From: Streptomyces humidus
Lineage (GTDB): Bacteria > Actinomycetota > Actinomycetes > Streptomycetales > Streptomycetaceae
DNA: 64,000 bases
Assembly (NCBI RefSeq): GCF_014649655.1
Contig: NZ_BMTL01000027.1
Span: 1 to 64,000 of the forward strand
Reading direction: 5' to 3'
Under the pieces are notes generated by a model. It searched no databases, had not been told where the DNA came from, and saw only the letters and a program-made list of their open reading frames with translations. Made by a program: the position numbers and the translations under genes. This document shows, one piece after another, positions 1 through 10,547 of the stretch. Every line of letters begins with the position of its first letter. Position 1 is the stretch's first letter.

Positions 1-622
1 GGAAGAACTCGTACCAGGCCCCGTACAGGGCCCGCTCCCGCTCCACCAGCAGCGGCAGCGGCTCGGAGGCCGTGACCAGCTCGCGCAGCGGATGCCGGGC
101 CAGGACGGCGTCCACCTCCGGCGCCAGCGCCGCGGCATGGCGCTCCGCCACCGAAGCCGAGTCGTCGAGCAGCTTCTTCGCCGCGTCCCGCAGCAGGGTG
201 CGCTCCGGCCCGCGCGGGGCCCGGGCGGCGGCCCGTTCGTAGAGACGGCCCCCCTCCTCCAGGACCAGACCGAGGTCGATGCCCGCGGGGATCTTGACGT
301 CCGCGTGCCGGCGCCACGTGGCGATCGGATCGCTCCAGGCCTCCACGGTGTACGTCCAGCGGCCCATGGCGTCCAGCGTCACATCGGCCCCCCAGCGGTC
401 CGTGCCGGGGGCGAGCTCGCGCATCGGCGTCCAGGGCCCGCGGTCGCCGTCCGGGTTCTTGAGGACCACGTTGGCGCCGATGACGTCGTGGCCCTCGCGA
501 AACACCGTCGCGGAGATCCGCACCGTCTCCCCGATCACGGCTTTCGCCGGCCGCCGGCCGCACTCCACGCGCGGTTCGACGTCCCGGACCGGGATACGGC
601 CGATCGCCCTGGTGGACTTCAC
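1..622 (-). CDS. glgE: GlgE maltosyltransferase, N-terminal part (cut by window edge)
   Basis: GlgE (GH13_3) transfers maltose from alpha-maltose-1-phosphate onto alpha-1,4-glucan in the cytosol, in the trehalose-to-glycogen route. The 207 residues present start at a GTG (622) preceded by GGAGGTG and match the GlgE N-terminal region: GRIPVRDVEP, CGRRPAKAVIGETV, the long RGPWTPMRELAPGTDRWGAD stretch, IPAGIDLGLVLEEG and ASEPLPLLVERERALYGAWYEFF. The catalytic barrel lies beyond position 1. It is transcribed away from glgX. Streptomycetes often carry two glgE loci; closeness to glgX and a SigB-type sigma factor recalls the second, sporulation-associated locus of S. coelicolor, which is recollection rather than proof. 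Confidence 0.93.
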   Translation of the reverse strand, partial: MKSTRAIGRIPVRDVEPRVECGRRPAKAVIGETVRISATVFREGHDVIGANVVLKNPDGDRGPWTPMRELAPGTDRWGADVTLDAMGRWTYTVEAWSDPIATWRRHADVKIPAGIDLGLVLEEGGRLYERAAARAPRGPERTLLRDAAKKLLDDSASVAERHAAALAPEVDAVLARHPLRELVTASEPLPLLVERERALYGAWYEFF

Positions 623-696
623 CTTTGCACCTCCGCTGACTGAAATTGGCTTGCTCCGCCCGGAGTTGGGCGAACGATCCGCGTCGGCGCGGGGTG

Positions 697-996
697 CTAG
701 GTCTCCGCGGGCAGGCGGGGGAGGGACGACGTCACCGACAGCCGCGCGACGCCGCTCCTGCGGCCGGCCCCCCTGCGGTCGCGCAGGCGCCCGTCGGCGG
801 CGGCCCGCAGATACTGCTCGGCGGCGTCCGCGGCCTCCCGCGCACAGCGCTTGCCCATCAGCACGCACAGGGTGTACCCGCAGTCCTCGAAGGCGGCCCG
901 TGCCGAGCGGTCGCCGGGGTGCGCGAGCATGGCCCGCTCCCAGGCACGGTAACCGCGCAGCGTCCTGGCGACTTCGGTCTTCGCTGGTTGCATCAT
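697..996 (-). CDS. DUF5133 domain protein
   Basis: This 99-residue protein of unknown function resembles the DUF5133 family of streptomycetes. The core reads AKTEVARTLRGYRAWERAML, then FEDCGYTLCVLMGKRCAREA and ADAAEQYLRAA, which is the usual short helical unit. The C-terminal 25 residues are Arg/Gly/Ser-rich and look unstructured. Two adjacent ATGs (996 and 993) are possible starts, with AAAGGTG about 10 bases upstream. It lies 74 bases upstream of glgE on the same strand and could be co-transcribed with it. No catalytic motif is visible. Confidence 0.8.
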   Translation of the reverse strand: MMQPAKTEVARTLRGYRAWERAMLAHPGDRSARAAFEDCGYTLCVLMGKRCAREAADAAEQYLRAAADGRLRDRRGAGRRSGVARLSVTSSLPRLPAET

Positions 997-1290
997 CGCG
1001 CTGATCACCTTTCGGGAGTTCACGAGGTACGCCGCTCGAGACGAGCGGGTCGGCCCTTTCCGCAGAGGTGCGAAAACGTCCAACCTCCCGAGGCCTTCAC
1101 TTATGGTGCACGGCGCATCACCCAACGTCCTGTTGGATCTTGGTTGTGGTTCGCTCGTGTTGCACGAATGGCGTAGCAGCCCCACTGTGGTTGTGACTCT
1201 GAAGCGATTACCGCTCACGCTTCGTGTCGGGGACCCCGGCCCGTCGGGCCGAGGAGGAGTGTGAGCCTCGCCGGTGAGGAGCGAACGACG
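997..1290. other. divergent intergenic region, no gene
   Basis: This stretch separates the minus-strand DUF5133 gene from the plus-strand ATPase-fold gene and must hold both promoters. It is visibly less GC-rich than its surroundings. A short dyad, CCAAC-N5-GTTGG, lies at 1122-1136. I see no convincing open frame. Confidence 0.5.
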
Positions 1291-1799
1291 ATGAAGACCG
1301 CAGTCCCCTGCTACTACCACCTCGACGTGGACGTCAGCCCGGAACGGGTCGGACAGGTCAGGCGCATCCTGGCCGCCCACCTGACGTACTGGGACCTCGA
1401 GACGCTCGTGGAGCCCGTCTGTCGCGGGGCCGAGATGCTGCTGAAAGCCATCGACGAGCACGCGAAGGACAAGCACACCTCGATCGAGATGTGGTGGAAC
1501 GGCCAGCACCTGATCACCGCGGTCGGGGGCGACGACCGCCACCTGCGCCCCGACCTCGACCTGCGCGCCTGCCTGGAGCGCATCGCCGCCATGAGCGACG
1601 GCTGGGGCTGCTGTGCCACCGGCACCGGCAGCAAGGTCATCTGGTTCTCCCAGCGGGCCCGCGCCGGAGAGCGTGTGCCCCGTGTGCCGACCGCCCCGTC
1701 GCCCAGCCTGCGGGAGGGGCTTCAGGTGCCCCGCAACCTCACGACGGCCGGCGTGGCCGCCGCGTCGGCGGACGAGGAGCGTGTCCTGGAGGCCGCCCG

Positions 1800-1803
<4 letters not shown>
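1291..1803 (+). CDS. HATPase-fold regulatory protein with degenerate N-box
   Basis: The 170-residue product has the layout of the small anti-sigma-type ATP-binding proteins that are abundant in Streptomyces: HLDVDVSPERVGQVRRILAA, then LETLVEPVCRGAEMLLKAID, then AAMSDGWGCCATGTGSKVIW. In active members the middle block reads ELLTNxxKH and its Asn coordinates Mg-ATP; here it reads MLLKAIDEH with no Asn, so ATP binding or kinase activity is doubtful. About 45 C-terminal residues are a low-complexity tail. I chose ATG 1291 (GAGGAG 9 bases upstream); GTG 1261 is in frame and also has GGAGG nearby. The stop overlaps the glgX start, which implies translational coupling. Confidence 0.82.
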
Positions 1804-3956
<2,153 letters not shown>

Positions 3957-3968
3957 GGCGGGCGGCGC

Positions 3969-4772
3969 TCAGCGCTGCCGGTGCGAGGTCACCGTGAACT
4001 GGGCGCCGTCCGGATCCCGCAGCACCGCCTCCCGGGCGCCCTCCATGAGCACGCTGCCGCCGTGCTTCTCCGCCGCCCGGGCGCACGCGGTCACGTCCGC
4101 CACCGCGAAGTGGATCTGCCAGTGCGGCCGGATCGTCGGGTCCGGCGCCGCCTCGAGCGCGCCCGACACGATCCGGGCCACCACGTCGCCCCTGCTGCGC
4201 AGCACGACCTCGCCTGCCTCGTAGTGGACCTCGCAGCAGCCCGGCCGGTCGGTCGCCCAGTCGAGGATCTCGCCGTAGAAGATGGCGGAGTCGAAGGCGT
4301 CGCGGGTGTGCAGCCTGATGAACGCGGGCGCGGCCTGCCGCCAGGCCTCCCAGTTGCCGATCAGCTCGCCCTCCCAGACGCCGAAGGTCGCGCCGTCCCG
4401 GTCGGCCAGCAGAGCCGCCCGGCCCGGCGGCAGGGAGATGGGCCCCACGGCCACGGTCCCGCCGCGCTCCCGCGTCCGGGACGCCGCCTCGTCCGCGCTG
4501 GGCACGGCGAAGTACGGCGTCCAGGCCACCGCCATCTGCCACATCGATGCGACGGCGGCGATTCCCGCGACCGGCACGCCGCCCACCAGAGCGGTGCGGA
4601 AGTGGTCGCCGAGGGCGCCCCGGAGCCACTTCCAGCCCAGCACCGCCCGGTAGAAGTCCTGGGTGGCCTCCAGATCACGGCTGGTCAGGCTCACCCAGCA
4701 GGGAGCACCGAAGACGGAGTGCGTGGAGACCGTTCCCCGGGCGCCGGGGGCGGATGTCGGATGATGGTTCAT
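3969..4772 (-). CDS. two-domain VOC/glyoxalase-fold protein
   Basis: The 267-residue protein contains two glyoxalase/bleomycin-resistance (VOC) modules. The first begins GAPCWVSLTSRDLEATQDFY and the second AFIRLHTRDAFDSAIFYGEI, each with the beta-alpha-beta-beta-beta pattern; the family ending RDPDGAQFTVTSHRQR is clear. Such tandem proteins usually form one pocket, but the substrate cannot be read from sequence. ATG 4772 was chosen because family members begin shortly before the GxPCWV block; a longer in-frame extension has no support. The gene is separated from the sigma factor by about 215 bases and is convergent with glgX. Confidence 0.88.
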   Translation of the reverse strand: MNHHPTSAPGARGTVSTHSVFGAPCWVSLTSRDLEATQDFYRAVLGWKWLRGALGDHFRTALVGGVPVAGIAAVASMWQMAVAWTPYFAVPSADEAASRTRERGGTVAVGPISLPPGRAALLADRDGATFGVWEGELIGNWEAWRQAAPAFIRLHTRDAFDSAIFYGEILDWATDRPGCCEVHYEAGEVVLRSRGDVVARIVSGALEAAPDPTIRPHWQIHFAVADVTACARAAEKHGGSVLMEGAREAVLRDPDGAQFTVTSHRQR

Positions 4773-4987
4773 GGCACTCGCGTTCCTGGTCTGTCGGCCG
4801 GCCGGCGGGCGGGCGGGGGAGCGGGACTGCCACCAGTGTCCGGCCGCACCTGCCCGGGCCGCCCGCCGAGGACCCGCGTGGTTCGAAGCGGGACGGCACG
4901 AGTACCGCGCGGACCAGGGCCGAAACGGCCCGGATCCACCGGGCCGTACGGGTGACCGACGCCCCGGGCGGGCGTCGGAGGCGGGTG

Positions 4988-5809
4988 TCAGCCGTTCCCG
5001 GCCTCGCTCCCGGCCTCGGCCGGGGTCTCGGCGGTGATCTCCTCCCGCAGCCGGGCGAAGCAGCCGCTGAGCAGCCGGGAGACGTGCATCTGGGAGATGC
5101 CCAGCTGCTCGGCGATCCGGCTCTGCGTCATGCCCGCGAAGAACCGCAGGTACAGGATGGTCCGTTCGCGCTCCGGGAGGGCCCGCAGACAGGGCGTCAC
5201 GGCCACGCGGTCGACGACGGTGTCGTAGCCGGGGTCGGGATGCCCGAGGGCGTCCTCGAGCGCGTAGCCGTCGGTGCCGGGCAGCTCGGCTTCCAGCGAC
5301 AGCGCGGTGAAGCACTCCAGCGCTTCCGCGCCGGTGCGCACCTCGTCCTCGGTGAGCTGCGCGTGCGCGGCTATCTCGGCGGCGGTCGGCGCCCGGCCCG
5401 GAGTCGTCTGCGACAGCTCCTTCGCCGCGTGCCGCACCCGGTTGCGCAGGTCCTGGACCCGGCGGGGCACGTGCAGCGTCCACATGTGGTCGCGGAAGTG
5501 CCGCTTGATCTCACCGGTGATCGTCGGCACCGCGTACGCCTCGAAGGCGCGGCCGCGGTCGGGGTCGTAGTGGTCGACGGCCTTGACGAGTCCCAGCGCG
5601 GCCACCTGGTAGAGGTCCTCCAGCGCCTCGCCGCGCCCGCGGAAGCGGACGGCGATCCGCTCGGACATGGGCAGCCACAGCCGGACCAGTTCGTCCTTGA
5701 GCGCCTGGCGCTCGGGACCTGCGGGCAGCTCCGTGAGCCGCACGAAGGCCTCGGTGGTGTCCGGGGCGTCGTCATGGGAGTGCTGCTTCGTTCGGACGGT
5801 GGTACGCAT
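4988..5809 (-). CDS. SigB/SigF/SigG-type RNA polymerase sigma factor
   Basis: A 273-residue group 3 sigma factor. Region 2 is seen in LYQVAALGLVKAVDHYDPD, AFEAYAVPTITGEIKRHF and RDHMWTLHVPRR. Region 3 follows (VRHAAKEL...PTAAEIAAHAQLTEDEV). Region 4 is LPERERTILYLRFFAGMTQ with SRIAEQLGISQMHVSRLL as the helix-turn-helix. These factors direct osmotic-stress and developmental genes and are usually controlled by anti-sigma kinases; none is adjacent. The start is ATG 5809 with GGGAGG 8 bases upstream (GTG 5812 also possible). A promoter of the type such factors recognise lies upstream. Its location close to glgX suggests the SigG orthologue of S. coelicolor, from memory of that genome. Confidence 0.93.
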   Translation of the reverse strand: MRTTVRTKQHSHDDAPDTTEAFVRLTELPAGPERQALKDELVRLWLPMSERIAVRFRGRGEALEDLYQVAALGLVKAVDHYDPDRGRAFEAYAVPTITGEIKRHFRDHMWTLHVPRRVQDLRNRVRHAAKELSQTTPGRAPTAAEIAAHAQLTEDEVRTGAEALECFTALSLEAELPGTDGYALEDALGHPDPGYDTVVDRVAVTPCLRALPERERTILYLRFFAGMTQSRIAEQLGISQMHVSRLLSGCFARLREEITAETPAEAGSEAGNG

Positions 5810-5952
5810 CACGCGCGCCTCCCTCAGGAGGGTTGCCGATGAACGGGGGGACACCGTGGGAAACGCGCACTCGGAAGGATTCGGGCCACACCCGGGGCGG
5901 CCGGTCGGCAGGTCCCACGGACGTGCCTCCTGTCCGAAGCACTTCCCTGCAG

Positions 5953-5978
5953 ATGCCCGCGGAAGGGTGCTTAGAAAC
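5953..5978 (-). promoter_or_regulatory. candidate SigB-type promoter of the sigma factor gene
   Basis: On the minus strand GTTTC (5978-5974) is followed after 15 bases by GGGCAT (5958-5953). SigB-family promoters in Streptomyces have the form GNNTN-N14-16-GGGTAC/T, so this fits except for one base in the -10. It lies about 145 bases upstream of the sigma factor start and would allow autoregulation or control by a sister factor. Confidence 0.45.
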
Positions 5979-6319
5979 AGTTTCACCCGATTCGTCTCTC
6001 GTCGCTCCTCGTGCCGCTCCTCGTGCCTCCGTGACTTGTCCGGACTGTCCGGTAGCCGTCGTACGCGCCCGTCTCCGGGTCGTCGGCGCGCCCGCGCATC
6101 CCGTGCCGGGCTTCGGGGCGCTCGCCGTGGCCGCCGCGCCCGGCGTCACCGCGGGATCCTCGCTCCCGGGCCGCCCGGCTCGTTGACGCGGCCCGCGGAC
6201 GTGATGTGCGGCACGCCCCGCGCAAGCCCTTTCGGGGCCCGTCGGCCGATTGTGCCTGCGCACGGCTTGATCGGCGATCAAAGGGGGTGAATTCCCTGGC
6301 CACAGCGCATTCTGCTCAT
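5979..6319. other. divergent intergenic region, no gene
   Basis: Between the sigma factor promoter and the next plus-strand promoter I see no open frame with credible codon use or ribosome binding site. The stretch around 6240-6330 is comparatively A/T-rich, as expected for a promoter region. Confidence 0.4.
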
Positions 6320-6349
6320 TTGACAGTGCCATCGGCGCACGGATAGGAA
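6320..6349 (+). promoter_or_regulatory. candidate vegetative promoter
   Basis: TTGACA (6320-6325), an 18-base spacer and TAGGAA (6344-6349) resemble a HrdB promoter. The pair lies 28 bases upstream of the GTG start of the 173-residue protein. Confidence 0.5.
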
Positions 6350-6377
6350 GCAGCCGGTAGAAGTCGAGAGGTGGACT

Positions 6378-6899
6378 GTGCACGAGCCGAACGTGGTCGG
6401 GGACTGGCTGGAGTACGACGAGTACGCCGGTCTGCGGGTCCGCGTCCACCGACTGGAACAGAGCGAGCCGCCGCGGGGGCGTGACGACGCCGCGGAGGGG
6501 CTGACCTATTTCTGTCTGCGGGTGACCGTGGAGAACCGGGGCGCCGCGCACTCCACGATCCACCTGGAGGACGGTCAGATCGACGTGCGGCTCGGGTCCG
6601 ACGGCGAGAGCGCGTTCATCGACTGGCGCAACTCGCAGTTCATCGAGGGCTTTGACGTCTATCCGCTGCGCCGGGCGACCGCCGTGCTGTACGCCGCGGG
6701 ACCGGAGGCGTGCCTCGGCCAGGTGGACGTCCAGATTCAGTTGCGCGTCGACGACGACTGGGCCGCCCGCCGGCTGTGGACGGGCGGCATAGGGCTGTAT
6801 GAGGGCTCCGGCGCCCCCCAGCCCGGCGCGGCACACGACGGTCTGGCCCGTCAGGTGAGCAACTTCCTGCGCGACCAGGCCGAAGAGGGCACCGCCTGA
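6378..6899 (+). CDS. hypothetical protein, 173 aa
   Basis: I do not recognise the family. The product is a soluble, acidic, beta-rich protein that begins MHEPNVVGDWLEYDEYAGLR and contains TYFCLRVTVENRGAAHSTIH, a phrase typical of immunoglobulin-like domains of the telomeric-repeat-binding-factor-2/DUF4352 kind. There is no signal peptide or membrane segment. The start is a GTG with GAGAGGTGG 5 bases upstream and a good promoter before it. It stands alone and converges on hemC. Confidence 0.8.
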   Translation: MHEPNVVGDWLEYDEYAGLRVRVHRLEQSEPPRGRDDAAEGLTYFCLRVTVENRGAAHSTIHLEDGQIDVRLGSDGESAFIDWRNSQFIEGFDVYPLRRATAVLYAAGPEACLGQVDVQIQLRVDDDWAARRLWTGGIGLYEGSGAPQPGAAHDGLARQVSNFLRDQAEEGTA

Positions 6900-6932
6900 C
6901 GGATCCGGCGCCCTCCGGGCCGCGGCGGACGG

Positions 6933-7868
6933 TCAGTGCGGGATGCCGTCGATGATCTCGCGCGCGCCCTGCCGCAGCAACGCCACCGCCACCGAGGTGC
7001 CGAGCGTCGCCGGGTCGAGGCGGCCCGCCCACTCGTGGGCGTTGAGCCGGGTCTTGCCGTCCGGGGTGAACACGCAGGCGCGCAGGGACAGTTCGCCGCT
7101 GCGCTCCATCTGCGCGAAGCCCGCGATCGGGCTGTTGCAGTGACCCTGGAGCACATGCAGGAACATGCGTTCCGCCGTGGCCTCCCGGTGCGTGGCCGGA
7201 TCGCCGAGGCCGCTGACCGCGTCGATGAGGTCGGCGTCGCCCTCGCGGCACTGCAGGGCGAGGATGCCCGCGCCGATCGGCGGCATCATCGTCTCCGGCG
7301 ACAGCACCTCGGTGATCACGTCCCGCCGGTCGATGCGCTCCAGGCCGGACACCGCGAGCAGCAGCGCGTCCGCCTCGCCGTCCGCGAGCTTCTCCAGTCG
7401 CCGGTTGGCGTTCCCGCGGAACGGCACGCACTGCAGATGGGGGTGGGTGGCGGCGAGTTGGGCGATCCGGCGGACCGAGGAGGTCCCGATGCGCGTCCCC
7501 GCCGGCAACTCGTCCAGGGTGCGGCCGCCCGGGTGGATCAGGGCGTCGCGGATGTCGTCGCGCCGCAGGAACGCGGCGAACACCGTGCCGGCGGGCAGCG
7601 GCCGGTCGGCGGGGACGTCCTTGACGCAGTGCACCGCAAGATCGGCCTCGCCGGCCAGCAGCGCCGCGTCGACCTCCTTGGTGAACGCGCCCTTGCCCTC
7701 GACCAGGGACAGATCGCCCATCCACTTGTCGCCGGTCGTCCTGACGGGGACGACCTCGGTGCGCACACCGGGATGCAGGACGGCCAACTCCTTGCGCACC
7801 CGCTCCACTTGGGCCAGAGCCATGGGTGAGTCGCGGGAGACGATACGGATGAGTTCCGGAACGGACAT
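6933..7868 (-). CDS. hemC: hydroxymethylbilane synthase (second-copy type)
   Basis: This 311-residue enzyme condenses four porphobilinogen molecules into hydroxymethylbilane, the third step of tetrapyrrole synthesis. Visible family motifs are SRDSPMALAQVERV, TTGDK, GKGAFTKEVD, AVHCVKDVPAD, GTSSVRR and PFRGNANRRL. The dipyrromethane-anchoring cysteine is C244 in LQGHCNSPIAG; the usual neighbourhood is GGC-Q-V-P, so this member diverges there. There are no other hem genes nearby, which suggests a paralogue of the canonical hemC rather than the housekeeping copy. The start is ATG 7868; no clear ribosome site precedes it and TATCGT lies 7 bases upstream, so it may be leaderless. Confidence 0.92.
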   Translation of the reverse strand: MSVPELIRIVSRDSPMALAQVERVRKELAVLHPGVRTEVVPVRTTGDKWMGDLSLVEGKGAFTKEVDAALLAGEADLAVHCVKDVPADRPLPAGTVFAAFLRRDDIRDALIHPGGRTLDELPAGTRIGTSSVRRIAQLAATHPHLQCVPFRGNANRRLEKLADGEADALLLAVSGLERIDRRDVITEVLSPETMMPPIGAGILALQCREGDADLIDAVSGLGDPATHREATAERMFLHVLQGHCNSPIAGFAQMERSGELSLRACVFTPDGKTRLNAHEWAGRLDPATLGTSVAVALLRQGAREIIDGIPH

Positions 7869-7937
7869 GCGGGACACGATAGACCCTCGTGGCCCGCGTC
7901 CCGCACCGCTCACGGGTTTCGGCCACCGTTCGGCGAC

Positions 7938-8402
7938 TCAGGGCTCCACTCGCATGCTGAAACGCCGTTTGTCCGCTCCGAGGGCGCCGCGCCGGGCGTA
8001 GAAGCGGATCGCGCCCTCGTTCCAGACCGGGGTCTGCCACTGCACCTCGGCCAGCCCCAGGCTCCGGGCCCGGTCCGCCACCGCGTCCATCAGCAGGGCG
8101 CCCAGACCCAGGCCGCGATGGTCCGGCGCGAGGAACAGGCAGTCCATGTGGAGATACTCACGGCCCTCCCAGGTGGACAGCGCGGGCGAGCAGGTCGCAT
8201 AGCCGACGACCTCGCCCTCGGGCAGTTCGGCGACCAGACACCCGAGGAGCGGCGACGGCACGTCGAAGAGGAGCACGGCCAGGCGCTCGGCGAGGTCGGC
8301 AACGGGAGGTTCGGCGCGCTCGTACCGCGCGTGCTGCGCGGCCAGTTCCGCCACGCGCGGCAGATCGGACCGCTGGGCGTGCCGCACCCGGGCGGCGCTC
8401 AC
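7938..8402 (-). CDS. GNAT family N-acetyltransferase
   Basis: A 154-residue acetyl-CoA-dependent acetyltransferase. The acetyl-CoA loop is seen in LHMDCLFLAPDHRGLGLGAL (motif A, R/Q-x-x-G-x-G/A form), followed by LMDAVADRARSLGLAEVQW and the C-terminal NEGAIRFYARRGA, the motif B signature. The acceptor substrate is unknown. The GTG start has GAGGTCC close upstream. It lies 69 bases upstream of hemC on the same strand and may be co-transcribed, though no functional link is apparent. Confidence 0.9.
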   Translation of the reverse strand: MSAARVRHAQRSDLPRVAELAAQHARYERAEPPVADLAERLAVLLFDVPSPLLGCLVAELPEGEVVGYATCSPALSTWEGREYLHMDCLFLAPDHRGLGLGALLMDAVADRARSLGLAEVQWQTPVWNEGAIRFYARRGALGADKRRFSMRVEP

Positions 8403-8575
8403 CGGACCTCGCTCCCGGCCGGGCCGGCGCCCTGTGCCGCGCCGGTGGCCCGGTGGCCGCCCGACGGACGGACGGCGCGGGGACGAGGGGCTCCGGTGAG
8501 AGGGACCGGGGCCTTCTCCGTCGTCACGGACGGGGGTTCTCGAAGAAGATCCATCCGGTCATCATGCCCCGGAGT

Positions 8576-8602
8576 CGGCCCCGGACGCCGGTTCCGGGGC
8601 CG
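8576..8602 (-). terminator. GC hairpin after the NPP1 gene
   Basis: A perfect 10-bp stem, CGGCCCCGGA with TCCGGGGCCG, closes a 7-base loop about 40 bases after the NPP1 stop codon. There is no T-tract, which is normal for streptomycete terminators. Confidence 0.6.
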
Positions 8603-8643
8603 GACCCTGTCGAGGGGTTCGTGTGTCAGGCCGGTCCGCAGGT

Positions 8644-9420
8644 CTACGCGTTGGGGTCGAACGTGATCCCGGAGGGCTTCGCGGACGACAGGTTGCCGGC
8701 GAAGGAGTCGTCCTTCAGGCCGAAGTGGGCGCTGCCGAAGTCGTACTGGGTCAGCTTGTCCCGCAGGCCCGACGGGTAGCCGTTCCAGCCGACCAGCGGC
8801 GGGTACTGCCAGGTGTGCTCGGCGTTCTCCGGCGGCTCGTCGTTGGAGTTGGCGATCCGGAAGCAGTGCGTGCGGATGCCGTCCTTGTGGTAAACCGCCT
8901 TCGCGTGGGTGCCTTCGAAGCGCACCGTCGACGCGGCGTGCACGGTGAACGAGCCGTGGTTGGACGTGGACACGTACTGGACCCGGTCGTTCTGCACCCA
9001 GACCACGACGTGCTCCCAGTCGTTGCGGTGACCGCCGATGCCGCTGCCCGCCACCGCCTGGTCCTTCTCGAAGTACAGGCTGTACATGTACGCGCACCAG
9101 CCGTTGTTGCACTTGTAGCGCGAGTAACTGTTCGTGTTGTCCAGATCGGAGGCGTCGTGACAGGAGCCGTTCAGCGCGCCGGTGGGCTTCAGACCGCCGT
9201 TGATCGTGCCGTCGGGACCGATGGCGGGGGTGGAGTAGCACCCGTCCGTGTCGTAGTCGAACGCGGGCTGGTACGTCAGCTCCGCGGCCTCGGCGTTCTG
9301 CGGAAGCGCCTGGGGAGGGGCGGCGAAGGCGACCGAGGGGACGGCGACGACCAGCGCGGCGGCGCCGGCGAGACCGGTGAGCCATCTCCTGCGGTGGGCC
9401 TTGAACCTGGCTGAGGGCAC
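8644..9420 (-). CDS. secreted NPP1-family (necrosis-inducing-like) protein
   Basis: A 258-residue secreted protein of the NLP/NPP1 family. It starts at GTG 9420 (GGAGAA upstream), carries an RRR-containing signal peptide (RRRWLTGLAGAAALVVAVPS ... AFA), and has the family heptapeptide at residues 130-136 as GHRNDWEHVVVW. Plant-active members have GHRHDWE, where the first His, Asp and Glu bind a metal; these are kept but the second His is Asn133. Cysteines at GCYST, GSCHD, YKCNN, GWCAY and THCF suggest disulfides. Family members lyse eudicot membranes by binding GIPC sphingolipids, but bacterial homologues are often non-toxic, so plant activity is not implied. Confidence 0.9.
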   Translation of the reverse strand: MPSARFKAHRRRWLTGLAGAAALVVAVPSVAFAAPPQALPQNAEAAELTYQPAFDYDTDGCYSTPAIGPDGTINGGLKPTGALNGSCHDASDLDNTNSYSRYKCNNGWCAYMYSLYFEKDQAVAGSGIGGHRNDWEHVVVWVQNDRVQYVSTSNHGSFTVHAASTVRFEGTHAKAVYHKDGIRTHCFRIANSNDEPPENAEHTWQYPPLVGWNGYPSGLRDKLTQYDFGSAHFGLKDDSFAGNLSSAKPSGITFDPNA

Positions 9421-9566
9421 GGGGAGTTCTCCTCGGGGTGCGGACGCAGCCGAACGGCTGTGGGGGAAAAGGGAGTTCAGCTTCCACGCTTTCGACCGCC
9501 ACGCCAAGAGGCCGTAGACGTACCGGTGGTGAAGGGCAGCTCAACAGTCGGCCGCCGGGGACCGTC

Positions 9567-10547
9567 TCAGACGGAAGTGTCCGGAAGGTCGGCCGCCGAC
9601 TCCTCGGGCGCCAGATCCGGCCGCAGCCGCAGCCAGGACGGCTGGCGCAGCAGCCCCGCCCGGGTGCGGGTGCTGTAGCGGACCTCGCCGACCAGCCGGG
9701 GCGTCACCCAGCGTGCGCCGGTGGACGGCGGCACGGCGTCGAAGGGGCACGCCCCGGTCGCGTCGGCCCGCAGCAGCGCCGCCAGCTCGGCCCGCTCGGC
9801 CTCGCTCCAGCCGGTGCCCACGCTGCCGACGTAGCGCAGTCCCGTCGCGGCGCGCTGCCCGACGAGGACGGCGCCGGGCAGCCCTGTCAGCCGCCCCTTG
9901 CCGGGCAGCCAGCCGCCGACCAGGACGTCCGCGACCCTCATGTTGCGGATCTTGATCCAGGCCCGGGAGCGCGCGCCGGGCTCGTACGCCGAGTCCAGCC
10001 GCTTGCACACCAGCCCCTCCAGGCCGTGCGCGCGGGTCGCCTCCAGTGCCTCCCGGCCGTGCCCCACCAAGGCGCTCGGCGTCGACCAGAACGGCCCCTC
10101 CAGCGCCAGCGCCTCCAGCCGGGTCCTGCGCCGGGTGTAGGGCAGGGCGAGGAGGGAGCTTCCGGCGAGGTGCATCACGTCGAACAGGACGAGGTGCACG
10201 GGAGCCGTCGCGGCCAGCCGTGCCGCCTTGGCCGGGGCCTGGACCAGTCCCATGCGCGACTGCAGCAGCTGGAAGTCGGCCCGGCCCTGTCGGTCCAGGG
10301 CGAGCACCTCCCCGTCCAGCACCGCCGGTGTGCCGCCGAGCGCGTCGCCGAGCGGCCGCAGCTCCGGGTAGGCGGCGGTGATGTCCTCGCCCGAGCGGGC
10401 GCGCAGGGTGAGCGTCCCGTCGCCGGCGAGGTACACCACGGCACGCTGCCCGTCCTGCTTGGTCTCGTACGCCCAGCGCGCGTCCTGGGCCACGGGCGGG
10501 AGGGAGCCGGGGGTGGCGAGCATGGGCGCGACGAGGGGCAGGGGCAT
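9567..10547 (-). CDS. ATP-dependent DNA ligase (LigC/LigD type)
   Basis: A 326-residue ATP-dependent ligase. The adenylated lysine is K30 in YETKQDGQR (motif I, KxDGxR). Further nucleotidyltransferase motifs are DGEVLAL, LVLFDVMHL, EGLVCKRLDS and RAWIKIRNMR. The C-terminal OB-fold region contains LRYVGSVGTGWSEAE and GARWVTPRLVGEVRYS, as in LigD ligase domains. There is no polymerase or nuclease domain, so it is a stand-alone ligase that would seal nicks in repair. No Ku gene is adjacent. ATG 10547 was chosen as the first start before the conserved APMLATPG; its ribosome site is weak and a start at the internal ATG is possible. Confidence 0.9.
   Translation of the reverse strand: MPLPLVAPMLATPGSLPPVAQDARWAYETKQDGQRAVVYLAGDGTLTLRARSGEDITAAYPELRPLGDALGGTPAVLDGEVLALDRQGRADFQLLQSRMGLVQAPAKAARLAATAPVHLVLFDVMHLAGSSLLALPYTRRRTRLEALALEGPFWSTPSALVGHGREALEATRAHGLEGLVCKRLDSAYEPGARSRAWIKIRNMRVADVLVGGWLPGKGRLTGLPGAVLVGQRAATGLRYVGSVGTGWSEAERAELAALLRADATGACPFDAVPPSTGARWVTPRLVGEVRYSTRTRAGLLRQPSWLRLRPDLAPEESAADLPDTSV

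Noticed and set aside
92..643. Long plus-strand frame over glgE
   Set aside because: It is Arg/Pro/Gly-rich antisense shadow; the minus frame reads clear GlgE sequence.
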